A DNA stretch of 64,000 bases from Candidatus Obscuribacterales bacterium (GTDB lineage: Bacteria; Cyanobacteriota; Vampirovibrionia; Obscuribacterales; Obscuribacteraceae), in assembly GCA_949127735.1 (NCBI GenBank), contig CASBPX010000027.1, forward strand, positions 1 through 64,000, in the 5' to 3' direction. Positions 52,224-61,443 of this stretch are shown piece after piece. The first letter of the stretch is position 1, and each line of letters starts with the position of its first letter. The notes under the pieces are model-generated. The model saw nothing but the letters and a program-made list of their open reading frames with translations. It ran no database searches and was not told the DNA's origin. The translations under genes and the position numbers were made by a program.

Positions 52224-53090
52224 ATGCTCATCGGCCTCTCGCGACAATTAACTAACTATTTCATAATCAGACTGGTCGCAATTATTTTGACGACTTCAGT
52301 CGCACTTGTGACAGGCTCTGGCGTTAACGCAAAAACGACCACTGATAGACTGCATTTTAAAAGTTATCAGAGCAACCCCAAAAGAAATATGAAAGCTTGC
52401 AACAAATACATCTCGGGTTTAATTGCAAGTGAAAGCGGCGATTTCGGCAGCGCCATTGACTTACTGAAAGAAGCAGTAGCACTAGATCCTAAATGCACGG
52501 GCGCCATGTACACCTTGGGCTCATGTTATATGTACGATGAAGATTATGTGAACTCGTTGGCCATAAATAATCAAGCTATAAATGTAGATGCTAATGACAA
52601 AGATCTGCTTTATCGTCGGGCATACACATACGTAAGTCTATTCAAATACAAGGAAGCCATCGCCGATTTGAATAAAATATTGACTATGGATCCTAGATAT
52701 GACGGCGGTCGCGTACTGCGGGCTAAGTGCCACGCTTCGCAGGGAAATTTGAAAGGAGCACTGGATGACTATTCAAGCATGCTCAAAGACAATCCCAGCG
52801 ATGAGGAAAATCTTTTGCATCGAGCCAAACTTTACACGCAGCTCGGTGATTCACAAAAGGCAATCGTCGACTACAGCACACTGATAAAATTTTATCCTGA
52901 CGAATTCGAAGCTTATGCAGGCAGAGCTGACCGTTATTTTGCTCTTGGTCGCTATAAAGACGCAGGCTCTGACTACAACACAGCAATATTAAAAGGGACC
53001 GACTGCTACAAGCATTGTTTACAACAACGCGAATTATGTTTTAAAAAAATGGGTAAAAATAATCAGGAGTCCGGCGTACGTCACAAGTGA
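52224..53090 (+). CDS. Exported TPR protein
   Basis: 288 aa with an N-terminal membrane/signal segment (about residues 14-33) and five to six TPRs (for example CTGAMYTLGSCYMYDED, EFEAYAGRADRYFALG). ATG at 52224 with GGAG very close upstream. It is 7 bp after rbsK and 12 bp before the next TPR-type gene, so it sits in a run of three genes on the same strand. Confidence 0.8.
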   Translation: MLIGLSRQLTNYFIIRLVAIILTTSVALVTGSGVNAKTTTDRLHFKSYQSNPKRNMKACNKYISGLIASESGDFGSAIDLLKEAVALDPKCTGAMYTLGSCYMYDEDYVNSLAINNQAINVDANDKDLLYRRAYTYVSLFKYKEAIADLNKILTMDPRYDGGRVLRAKCHASQGNLKGALDDYSSMLKDNPSDEENLLHRAKLYTQLGDSQKAIVDYSTLIKFYPDEFEAYAGRADRYFALGRYKDAGSDYNTAILKGTDCYKHCLQQRELCFKKMGKNNQESGVRHK

Positions 53091-53102
53091 GCTGAGGCTG
53101 CC

Positions 53103-54095
53103 ATGAGAATTTATCTTGCGTCGACTCTCGCTAAAGCTCTTTCAATAATGCTCGTTCTAATTAATTCTGCAATCGCTTCAAGTGCAAGTGACGGAGATGA
53201 ACAGTTACGTTTATTTCTCGCGGCGAATTCAGCAGCAACGCAGCAACGGCCTAAAAAAGCCATTGCGCTCTACGAACAACTTATTGCTGAAAAAATGGCG
53301 CAAGATCCACACAGCCCATTAATACTTCGCTGCCGCATCCGCATTGCGCGAATTCTCTTAGACAGCGGTCAAATGAAGGGGGCCGAATGCACCTTTAAAG
53401 AAGTTGTGAAACTTGATACTGACCGCTTTAAAGAAGATAGAGAGCTTCTAGTAGAGATGGACGAATTTGCTGATACTTATAGAAATTTAGCGCTGAAAAA
53501 ATACACCAAAGAATGCCTCACACATGCGCTGCAACTGCGAAAATGCATCGATCCTCATCATCCGAAAGTATACATTTCATATCGCGATTTATCTATCTAT
53601 GCTCACAACCATGGCGATGAACTTGGCGCCATCAACTACATAAAATCTGCTATTGAAATAGAGAAAAAATTTCCACGATATAAAACTGATCAGTTGATTA
53701 ATGATCAACTAGTTCTAACTTCGCTGTATTTGACCACCAATGAATTAGATAAATCGGAACAGCAAGCCAACGAGATACTGCAATTTTCAAAAAACGCTCC
53801 TGACCTTCGCTGGTCGTGGCCACGCTGCCACTATGAGTTAGGCCGCTGTTTTGCCAAGAAATATGATTTTGACAAATCGGATCTTGAATTTAATACAGCG
53901 TTAGAATTGATCAAAAAATATCCGACCAGACGCGGTGACGTCAGTCTTTTTTGCATACAAGGGCTACAAGAAAACGCCGCATTGAAAATTAAAAATAAAG
54001 CGAAACTCAAAAAAGTCTCCGCTCACAGCTGTCGAAACGCTGCTATTTCTGCGGGTGTTGGCAAATCAATAACCGCTCCCTCTAGAAAAGGATGA
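53103..54095 (+). CDS. Exported TPR-like protein
   Basis: 330 aa; signal peptide ending AIASS, then helical repeats of TPR type (for example HPKVYISYRDLSIYAHNHG). Two to four repeats are clear; the C-terminal ~40 residues are basic (ALKIKNKAKLKKVS). ATG 53103. Its last 73 bp overlap the 3' end of the convergent LysM-like gene, so the final residues of each are coded on opposite strands of the same DNA. Confidence 0.78.
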   Translation: MRIYLASTLAKALSIMLVLINSAIASSASDGDEQLRLFLAANSAATQQRPKKAIALYEQLIAEKMAQDPHSPLILRCRIRIARILLDSGQMKGAECTFKEVVKLDTDRFKEDRELLVEMDEFADTYRNLALKKYTKECLTHALQLRKCIDPHHPKVYISYRDLSIYAHNHGDELGAINYIKSAIEIEKKFPRYKTDQLINDQLVLTSLYLTTNELDKSEQQANEILQFSKNAPDLRWSWPRCHYELGRCFAKKYDFDKSDLEFNTALELIKKYPTRRGDVSLFCIQGLQENAALKIKNKAKLKKVSAHSCRNAAISAGVGKSITAPSRKG

Positions 54096-56425
54096 ACTCC
54101 ATACGCAACTTCAGGCAAAACGTATTTGCGATTTTTGCCGTACAAGAGCGGTGCCAAACTCAAATCATTTAACTCAGCCACAGCTACCGATTCAACCGTG
54201 TCACCAGGCCGCACTACGTATGCATAACGATGCATAGGCCGCACAGGATCTTTAGCTTCGTCGTCGCTGGACCAGGTGTTTTCTTGAGAGTCAATTTCTT
54301 TATTGACGTAAGCTGTGCGTCGGTCAGACAAATTGACAGCGGGAAGGTCGGTAGCAACCAAAGGCTTCGCCTCGTCGGACAATTCTTCAGACACAGTTGG
54401 CAGCGTATGCTCTTGCGCTTCTACCAATCTGCGTTTTTCAGTCAAAGCGGGATTAACTGCAGGTCGAGTGGAACTTTGATCATCGTGAGCTTTTTGAATT
54501 GCGTCAGGCACGTCCAACCATGGCGTTACTACTGGCTGTCTGGATGCAACAGGCGGTCTTTCCGCACGGTATTCACTATCTGCTCCGTGCAACTGAATGA
54601 AAGGACGACTTTTATCAGGTGGATTATTAATATCAAAAGGTTTTGGCTCGGGAGATTTTATCTCTGGCGATTTCGCCTCCGTAGATTTCGATAAAGGCTT
54701 CTGGTCGGCGGCTCGAACAGCCGGCCCGCGAGAAGATTTATTCTTCTGTGGCCGAGGAGAAACATCAGAAGGTTTTATGCCGGGCGCACGAACAATGCTC
54801 CATTTGACCAGGTGTGACGGTATAAGCACAGCAATGATTTCAGCAGAAGAATATATTTCATTTTTTAGTGGTGGCATTAGATCTTTTTGAGGGAATGCCA
54901 CAAACTCGCCAGCTTTAAGATTTACCGCAGCGCGGTCACCTTGACCTTTAAATGTGCTCTTTACATTCTCTTTGACTGTGTCGACTAGGCCTAGAAGTCC
55001 GTCTACGCTCGATTTAATTCCATCGAGTTTAACTCCCGCAATCTTTACGCCTTCGATACCAGAAGCCGGAGTTCGGCCGGCACCAGATTTGGTGGCATCA
55101 ACTATCGTAGCAGGTTCTAACTTGCTCTCTGGCTTTTGTGCTCTTTCTGATTTGTCGGATTTGTCGGATTTGCTTGCCTTTTCGGAATTGTCTGATTTGT
55201 CCGCCGCCGGTTTGCCCCCTCGGATACCCGCCTGACTTTCGATAAACTGAATAAAGGCAGAAGGCCCTGACGAGCCACCTGAGCCTTTACTGCCCGTAAT
55301 TCTGTCTCCCTTCGTATCTGCTTTATCGGTTTTTATTTCTGATTTGCCAGCTTTGTTAGATTCAGTTTTGTCGTTGACTCGATCAGCTTGCTTCCCGTCA
55401 GCAATTTTGCCTTCCGGAATCTTCCCTTCGAAAGGCGATCGGACATTCGCAGTCAAATCAGTTTTGGACTTGGTACTTTCGGCAATTTTTCCTTCAGTCG
55501 GAGGAACTTGCGGGAGTCGCGTTCTTTCTACTTTTGCGTTGGCATTTCCATCAAGTTGTGAAGGTTCTACTTTCGAGTCACGCGCTGTGGCCGGCTTGGT
55601 AGACTCTGCACCTGAAACTAGCGGTCTGGTGCTGGTGACACTTTCTGCTGTTGGGCGGGTTTCTACATTTGCAGGCGTACGAATCTCTTCAAGGACTGGC
55701 TTCGTCGGCAGCATGGGGTCTGGGCGGTGTTCCGGAATGGGCAAACTGACAAGACTGCCAGAACGAAAATCTGCTACCGAAAGGGATTTGAGTGCTGATT
55801 GGCCATTTTGGGTTTGATTTTCTGACTTGGAAATCTCTGGCGGTCGCGGAATCTCTGACTTAGAGTTTTCTAGTTGCTTTGAGGTGTCGAGCGCTCGCGC
55901 TGAAGGCTCTATGGGTTTTGCTGGGCGCGTGACATCACTTGCTGGTTGCTCAACCGTTAACGGTTGAGTTTTTTGCATACCCTGTCTGTCAGTGGGTGGA
56001 TTAGGGTGGTCGCCTGCGTTGAGAAGAGTGCGTTGTGGTTGCGGTAGCGGATGGACTAGCGGCTGATCATTAACTTCGGATTTTGCCGAAGGTGAGGATT
56101 CTTGCTCAGTTCTAATCGGAGGCTGTTGGGCCGAAGTCTCTTTAGGGGCAGACTTGGATTCGTTGTGCTGTGGGATTGGGGTTTCTTTAAGTTCTGGTTT
56201 GGTTAAAGTAGTGCGAGTGACAATATGTGACGCTGGTTGGGGCGAACTTTCCTCAGTCGGCAGCAAAGGACTATCGGTTGGCGATGAACTTTTGGCTGGA
56301 GATTTTTTGTTCTCGGAGATAGCTAATGCGGCAGAAGAGTCGTCGTCCCGCGTAGAACCAAACAGGTCTGCACCAAATCGGGGGACCTGTTCGGGTTGTT
56401 TCTTTGGCTTCTCCGAATGATCCAA
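54023..56425 (-). CDS. Low-complexity Ser/Pro/Lys-rich protein with LysM-like C-terminus
   Basis: 800 aa. The first ~420 residues are Pro, Ser, Lys, Thr and Glu-rich, probably disordered, with Asp/Ser/Lys repeats near residue 415 (SDKSDKSERA). A compact region at ~480-540 is not recognised. The end (YAYVVRPGDTVESVAVAELN) has the layout of a LysM domain, which binds glycan. No signal peptide is visible. The start is TTG (56425) with a weak ribosome site. Most of the protein looks like a linker or stalk; function unknown. Confidence 0.65.
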   Translation of the reverse strand: MDHSEKPKKQPEQVPRFGADLFGSTRDDDSSAALAISENKKSPAKSSSPTDSPLLPTEESSPQPASHIVTRTTLTKPELKETPIPQHNESKSAPKETSAQQPPIRTEQESSPSAKSEVNDQPLVHPLPQPQRTLLNAGDHPNPPTDRQGMQKTQPLTVEQPASDVTRPAKPIEPSARALDTSKQLENSKSEIPRPPEISKSENQTQNGQSALKSLSVADFRSGSLVSLPIPEHRPDPMLPTKPVLEEIRTPANVETRPTAESVTSTRPLVSGAESTKPATARDSKVEPSQLDGNANAKVERTRLPQVPPTEGKIAESTKSKTDLTANVRSPFEGKIPEGKIADGKQADRVNDKTESNKAGKSEIKTDKADTKGDRITGSKGSGGSSGPSAFIQFIESQAGIRGGKPAADKSDNSEKASKSDKSDKSERAQKPESKLEPATIVDATKSGAGRTPASGIEGVKIAGVKLDGIKSSVDGLLGLVDTVKENVKSTFKGQGDRAAVNLKAGEFVAFPQKDLMPPLKNEIYSSAEIIAVLIPSHLVKWSIVRAPGIKPSDVSPRPQKNKSSRGPAVRAADQKPLSKSTEAKSPEIKSPEPKPFDINNPPDKSRPFIQLHGADSEYRAERPPVASRQPVVTPWLDVPDAIQKAHDDQSSTRPAVNPALTEKRRLVEAQEHTLPTVSEELSDEAKPLVATDLPAVNLSDRRTAYVNKEIDSQENTWSSDDEAKDPVRPMHRYAYVVRPGDTVESVAVAELNDLSLAPLLYGKNRKYVLPEVAYGVHPFLEGAVIDLPTPAEIAAFRQL

Positions 56426-56545
56426 AACGCACCGATCTTAATTTGGGAACAAGGCTCTACTACTTTATTATTTGCCACTCTTGCCTTCAATGATAACTTC
56501 CTAAACGATCGCCTGAGTCGAAAGAAATACTTTCGAAAGTATATC

Positions 56546-57157
56546 TTAGGGATGAGGTTGCCGCGCAGTAGAAAATTGTTTTCGTACTTCACCCAACAAT
56601 TGCCGTACGTCCTGGCGTGCGGGATCCAATGCCACACATTTTTCCAAATCGCTAATACACTTTTCACACGCTCCATAAAGCTGAAAATAGCAATCGGCTC
56701 GGCACCTATAGGCTTTTGAATCATCTGGAGTCAATGAAATTACCTTTGTGGACAGTGCTAGCGCTTCAGCGTACTGTTTGTTTGAAATAAGTAAATTTGC
56801 TTTGACTACGAGCTCAGAGGGGGTAGGAGCACCGTGCAGAAACGCACTGTTCAAAGCACTCAGCGCTTCTGGATATCGTTTCAACCGCAAGAGTCCATGC
56901 TCCTGCATTAAATACGCTTTTCTAAGCGCAACCTTATTAGCAATCAGCTTATTTGCCTGCGCAATTTCATCCTCATAACGTCTCAGCTCACCCAAGACAA
57001 TCCCGCGATTCACCTGCAAATCCACATCACCCGGGTTCTTAGCTAACTGCGCTTCAATTCGAGCCAACTCAGCTTGAGCATTCGAAGATTCAGCGGCCCA
57101 TACTGACGAGCCCAGCAAAAAAGCGCAAACAGTTAACGACAGAAAGTGCAATTTCAT
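56546..57157 (-). CDS. Exported TPR protein (small)
   Basis: 203 aa: signal peptide ending VWAAE, then four TPR units (NPGDVDLQVNRGIVLGE, DDSKAYRCRADCYFQLYG). ATG with GAGAG upstream. No enzymatic motif. It is 50 bp downstream of the membrane Ser/Thr kinase gene and on the same strand, so it may be an exported partner of that kinase; inference from position. Confidence 0.8.
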   Translation of the reverse strand: MKLHFLSLTVCAFLLGSSVWAAESSNAQAELARIEAQLAKNPGDVDLQVNRGIVLGELRRYEDEIAQANKLIANKVALRKAYLMQEHGLLRLKRYPEALSALNSAFLHGAPTPSELVVKANLLISNKQYAEALALSTKVISLTPDDSKAYRCRADCYFQLYGACEKCISDLEKCVALDPARQDVRQLLGEVRKQFSTARQPHP

Positions 57158-57207
57158 TCGAAACTCTCACAAGCTTAACAGCACCATTATAACGCCTTCA
57201 AAAAAGC

Positions 57208-59187
57208 TCACGAGATTACAGAAACTAGAACTGCCTGAATTTCTTCAACCGATTTCTGTCTCGAATCCGGATTCTTTTCTAATGCGATCGAAACCATTGT
57301 GCGAACATCTGGAGGAATTGGCAAATTCGGCGGAAAGCCTGGTGCGGGGCTACTGACGTGCATAGTCATGGTTTCAAAAACACTTGTTGATAAAAATGGT
57401 GGCGTGCCGACCAGACATTCAAAAATAATACAACCTAGCGCGTAAATATCACTGCGATAATCCACTGGCTTTGAAGTGCATTGTTCTGGGCTCATATAAG
57501 GTGGGCTGCCCTGACAGTCACCAGTCTGCGTGAGCTTAATCATTTCAGGATCATCGCGTCCTGACATTTTTGCCAGACCAAAATCCACGACCTTGACGTC
57601 ATAGCCGCCACGACCGTCAGGGCTGCACATAATGTTAGAAGGTTTGAGGTCGCGGTGAATTATTCCCTCACCATGCGCATGAAGCAGAGCTTCGCAAACC
57701 TGCACTATGATCAGAGCAGTTTCGTACATAGTCAAACTTTTTTGTTTGCTGATTAAGTCACTGAGCGCAGTTCCTTTTACGTACTCCATCGCCAGAAAGG
57801 CTTCACCATCAGTGGTAAAACCAAAATCTTTCACACCGACAATATTGGGATGGTTAAGTGTACCCAGAGCTTTTGCTTCTTGCTGAAACCGTTTGACACC
57901 ATGAATATTTCCAGAAAGTGATGCATGTAAAACCTTAATGGCCACATCTTGTTTTGTATACAAATGCTTTGCCAGATAAACGCTGGCCATGCCACCATCA
58001 CCCAGAGACCAAACAACTTCGTACTTATCAGCAAAGAGTTGGCCCACCAGCGATTTATCAATCATGCGCGTCAGCGCTGATTCGCACTCAGGGCAGACGT
58101 CTTCATCTTTTGAAAATTCCACTTCACAGGCAAGGCATACTTTTCGTACTCGGTCACTTACAAACGATCCGGTGCTAAAGCTTTGAGGCTCTCCTGATGC
58201 GTCTGCCACCGGCGAGTAAATAGAACTTGCGACCACACTCGACGATACTGGCGCCAGCAGTGCCGGTGACACACGCACTGCTGTGGTCATTAGTTGTTCG
58301 GCAGATCTGACACCACTTACTACCAGAGCAATCGCCAGCGCTAGGCCACCGACGCCGAAGGCTACCCAGCCGAGGGAATTGTCCACGATTTTGTAGTGCA
58401 CTAACACAAATCGCAAGCCGAAAAGCGCCGGCATAAAAATTACGAGAAGAGCCGCACGTCGGGCCACTAGACCGGCCGCTGAGTACGACCAGAGAAAAGC
58501 CGATAATCCTTGATCTGGCCTGAGCAAAAAGCATGAACCTGAAAGTAAAATAAAAAGTATCGAGATTGCCTCTGACATTCGCAAGCAACCGAAGAAAGTA
58601 CAGAGCGATTCAGCACCACTCATGGCACCAACCAGTGGCAACGAAGTTACGACTAAAGCAACAACAGACAACCACTGAGCAATCTCAATTTTGCTCACAC
58701 TTAGCCAGGTTTGTATAAACAAGGCGACACTTAGTGCGATGAACGCCAGAGAAACATCTGGTGTCATTGGTCCTGGGTACGATAAACCAGATGAGTCTTC
58801 CGAAGGGCGGTACCATGTGTGGTTCAGACCAAGATCCAATCCGCCCAGAGTTTCAATTACCGTGCTGAGAGCACTGGCGAAGACTATAAAGCACAACACA
58901 CTGCCCAACACTTTGCAGACAAAAACAATTTTGTCAGAAAGCGGTAATTGAAAACTAGCAATCAGCAGGCTGAGCACCGCGGCAAGCAATACAGCGTCAA
59001 TTCCGACGCTCGACCAGACCACCGGCCCGCTCATAAACATGTGCTTGCATATTTCAGCGTCGGCTAACCAACCATAAACAATACATGCACCTAATATGGT
59101 GGCAATACCAACAAGAGCTATTGCCAATCGCTTGGCAAAATTCACAAGACGCTGGTTTATGTATTGGTCGGTTTGAACGATAGACAT
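57208..59187 (-). CDS. Membrane Ser/Thr protein kinase with polytopic N-terminus and zinc-ribbon linker
   Basis: 659 aa. About eight hydrophobic segments occupy residues 20-292. A zinc-ribbon-like linker has C351xxC354 and C365xxC368. The kinase domain (about 388-655) has the glycine loop LGDGGMASVY, Lys418 in VAIKVL, HRDLKPSN (511-518), DFG (535-537) and SPPYMSPEQ. All key residues are present, so it is predicted active with the kinase in the cytosol. Most bacterial kinases of this type have one membrane helix, so the polytopic part may be a sensor. The ATG abuts the stop of the thioredoxin-like gene. Confidence 0.92.
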   Translation of the reverse strand: MSIVQTDQYINQRLVNFAKRLAIALVGIATILGACIVYGWLADAEICKHMFMSGPVVWSSVGIDAVLLAAVLSLLIASFQLPLSDKIVFVCKVLGSVLCFIVFASALSTVIETLGGLDLGLNHTWYRPSEDSSGLSYPGPMTPDVSLAFIALSVALFIQTWLSVSKIEIAQWLSVVALVVTSLPLVGAMSGAESLCTFFGCLRMSEAISILFILLSGSCFLLRPDQGLSAFLWSYSAAGLVARRAALLVIFMPALFGLRFVLVHYKIVDNSLGWVAFGVGGLALAIALVVSGVRSAEQLMTTAVRVSPALLAPVSSSVVASSIYSPVADASGEPQSFSTGSFVSDRVRKVCLACEVEFSKDEDVCPECESALTRMIDKSLVGQLFADKYEVVWSLGDGGMASVYLAKHLYTKQDVAIKVLHASLSGNIHGVKRFQQEAKALGTLNHPNIVGVKDFGFTTDGEAFLAMEYVKGTALSDLISKQKSLTMYETALIIVQVCEALLHAHGEGIIHRDLKPSNIMCSPDGRGGYDVKVVDFGLAKMSGRDDPEMIKLTQTGDCQGSPPYMSPEQCTSKPVDYRSDIYALGCIIFECLVGTPPFLSTSVFETMTMHVSSPAPGFPPNLPIPPDVRTMVSIALEKNPDSRQKSVEEIQAVLVSVIS

Positions 59188-59631
59188 TTATTTGGCAGAT
59201 AGCGCCTGGCTGATGGCCGCTAAGTAAATTTCTTTCTTCTTTGGTCCAACAAGTTCTTTGACCAACTTTCCTTTAGCCGAGAAAACGCCGATTACCGGCG
59301 CATAGTCAACATTTTCGGCAAGAAATTTAGAAATACCCATTGTTTTGGCAGTGCTTTTACTGCTTGGCAAGCCTTCTTTCGAGGTGTCCAGCGAGACGAA
59401 CTCAACTTTTTTATATTCACTTTGCAAACTGGACAAAATTGGCTTCACCTCGCCACACCAGACACTGCACTCTCGGTCGAAGACCATTACCACACGCGCG
59501 TCGTAAGCAGGATCAACTTTTTTATTTGCAGACTGGGCGCAGACCGGCTTCAGCGACAAGCTGACTATAGCCAGGGCGGCTAAGGCTAAAGCTTTCTGCG
59601 ACAGCTCTTTCAAAGGGTCTAAATGTGCCAT
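59188..59631 (-). CDS. Exported thioredoxin-like protein with altered CxxC
   Basis: 147 aa. Signal peptide ending VCAQS. The active-site region reads VFDRECSVWCGEVKP: the usual WCxxC has lost its second Cys (Val), but an extra Cys lies four residues before the first, giving C-x3-C. The rest fits a thioredoxin fold, with the cis-Pro region YAPVIGVF. It may be a redox sensor or reductase of altered chemistry. The stop codon directly precedes the kinase start, so the two are co-translated. Confidence 0.75.
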   Translation of the reverse strand: MAHLDPLKELSQKALALAALAIVSLSLKPVCAQSANKKVDPAYDARVVMVFDRECSVWCGEVKPILSSLQSEYKKVEFVSLDTSKEGLPSSKSTAKTMGISKFLAENVDYAPVIGVFSAKGKLVKELVGPKKKEIYLAAISQALSAK

Positions 59632-59715
59632 ATACGCCTCTTTCCGGGCACAACCATCATGCCCGCGATCTTTATACCAATATGCTCAAACGCTCAAACC
59701 GCACTTACACCACAC

Positions 59716-60420
59716 TCAAATCACCATCTGATCGGCTGAAACAGCGTCTCCGTCTGGCACCAGCATATATCCACGGTTACGTACGGTTTTGATGATGCTG
59801 CCTTCCTTAATGCCAAGACTTCTGCGCAGAAGCTTAAAATGCGCGCGCACCGTATCAGTCGAAACCATAGCGTCGTCTAGCCAGACCCGCTCCAGAATGG
59901 CATCAGCCGAAAACACCTGATTCTGGTGGCGCATTAGAAATTCGAGCAGGCTGTAGACTTTGGGCCGCAGCTTTATTTCCTCGCCATCTTTGGTCACTTG
60001 ACAGGTGGCCGGGTCGAGGGTTATGCCGTTGACGGTCAAAACGGTGTTAGCCAGAGAAGTGGGGCGCCGCAAAAGTGCTCGCACACGGGCCTGCAATTCC
60101 CGATGCTCAAAAGGCTTGGTCAAATAATCATCGGCGCCGGCGTCGAGACCCGTTTCCTTATCTTCCAGCCGCGTTTTGGCGGTCAACATCAAAACCGGGG
60201 TCTTGCCGCCGTGGCCGCGATAACCCTGCAGCACCTCGATACCGGTTAGGTCCGGCATCATCCAGTCTAGAACCACCAGGTCATACTTGTTGACCCGCAA
60301 ATTCAACAATGCGTCGTCGCCGTTTGAGGCTATCTGCACCATGTGACCCTGGCTTTCAAGACCAAATTTGGTCACTTCTGCCAGTGCGGCATCGTCTTCT
60401 ACTAATAAGATTTTGGCCAT
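59716..60420 (-). CDS. OmpR/PhoB-family response regulator
   Basis: 234 aa. Receiver domain with acidic Asp9/Asp10, phospho-acceptor Asp52 in VVLDWMMPDLTG and the Lys in LTAKTR; winged-helix DNA-binding domain from about residue 125 (KLRPKVYSLLEFLMRH and VRAHFKLLRRSLG). ATG at 60420. No cognate kinase is adjacent on this strand; the LOV kinase 1 kb to the right is a candidate partner by proximity only. Divergent from the TIGR01777 gene. Confidence 0.93.
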   Translation of the reverse strand: MAKILLVEDDAALAEVTKFGLESQGHMVQIASNGDDALLNLRVNKYDLVVLDWMMPDLTGIEVLQGYRGHGGKTPVLMLTAKTRLEDKETGLDAGADDYLTKPFEHRELQARVRALLRRPTSLANTVLTVNGITLDPATCQVTKDGEEIKLRPKVYSLLEFLMRHQNQVFSADAILERVWLDDAMVSTDTVRAHFKLLRRSLGIKEGSIIKTVRNRGYMLVPDGDAVSADQMVI

Positions 60421-60534
60421 ATGGGCAAGATGATACCAGGATGGTCAACAACCCGTCTGACTCAACAGTGAGTTCACTGCATATTCACAGTCAGGGTCTA
60501 GTTTAATACATGTGATGCACAGCGGAGAAAAAGT

Positions 60535-61443
60535 ATGAAAGTTGCCATAGCCGGCGCCAGTGGAATGGTAGGTAGAGCCCTCTCCAGTTACCTCAGCAAA
60601 AACGGTCACACTGTCACCGCCCTCAGGCGCAAACCGAATGGTGGTGCCACTGATGCCTTTGTTGACGTCACGCCCGACAGTATGCAAGATTTCGATGCCG
60701 TCATCAATCTGGCGGGAGAGAATATTGCAGGCAAACGCTGGGATGAAGATCAAAAAAAACTGATTGTCGATAGTCGGGTCACCACCACATCTTTTCTGGC
60801 CAATACCTTGGCCAAGACCGTCGGCCCAAGAGTTTTCATTAATGCATCGGCGGTTGGGATTTACGGTAATCGCGGCGACGAGAAACTTACAGAAGAGAGC
60901 ACAGCGGGTAGCGGTTTCCTTGCCAGTACCTGCCAACAGTGGGAAGACGCTACCAAAAGCGCCAAACGTCCTGGGTTGCGAGTGGTGCTGGCTCGACTTG
61001 GTGTGGTTCTGAACAAGGACGGCGGCGCATTAAACAAGATGCTGTTGCCCTTCCAGCTAGGAGCTGGTGGTGTACTCGGTACGGGACGCCAGTACATGAG
61101 CTGGATCGCATTGGACGACGTGGTCAGCGCTATGGCCTTTCTTCTGCAAAGTGATATTGAAGGGCCAGTCAACCTAACCGCTCCAGAACCAGCAACCAAT
61201 GCCGAATTCACTAAAACAATGGCAAAAGTCTTACATCGGCCCGCTATTTTGCCGGCGCCAGCTTTTGGCCTGAAACTTATATTGGGCGACATGGCACAAG
61301 AAATGCTTCTAGAAGGAAACAGAGTGATGCCGGCCAAACTGCAAAACGCCGGCTTTAGATTTGATCATGCAAACTTAGAAATGGCAATTGCACATGAACT
61401 TAAACCAAAAGCAGAAACTCTTGAAGCATCAGCAGTTAAATAA
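60535..61443 (+). CDS. TIGR01777-family (YfcH-like) NAD-dependent epimerase
   Basis: 302 aa extended SDR protein with the N-terminal cofactor turn GASGMVG and INASAVGIYGNRGDE, and the C-terminal Asp/Arg-rich region DHANLEMAI typical of the family. These proteins occur widely, in cyanobacteria and chloroplasts among others; the substrate is not established. ATG at 60535. Its last codons overlap the 5' end of the LOV kinase gene if the latter begins at 61394. Confidence 0.9.
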   Translation: MKVAIAGASGMVGRALSSYLSKNGHTVTALRRKPNGGATDAFVDVTPDSMQDFDAVINLAGENIAGKRWDEDQKKLIVDSRVTTTSFLANTLAKTVGPRVFINASAVGIYGNRGDEKLTEESTAGSGFLASTCQQWEDATKSAKRPGLRVVLARLGVVLNKDGGALNKMLLPFQLGAGGVLGTGRQYMSWIALDDVVSAMAFLLQSDIEGPVNLTAPEPATNAEFTKTMAKVLHRPAILPAPAFGLKLILGDMAQEMLLEGNRVMPAKLQNAGFRFDHANLEMAIAHELKPKAETLEASAVK

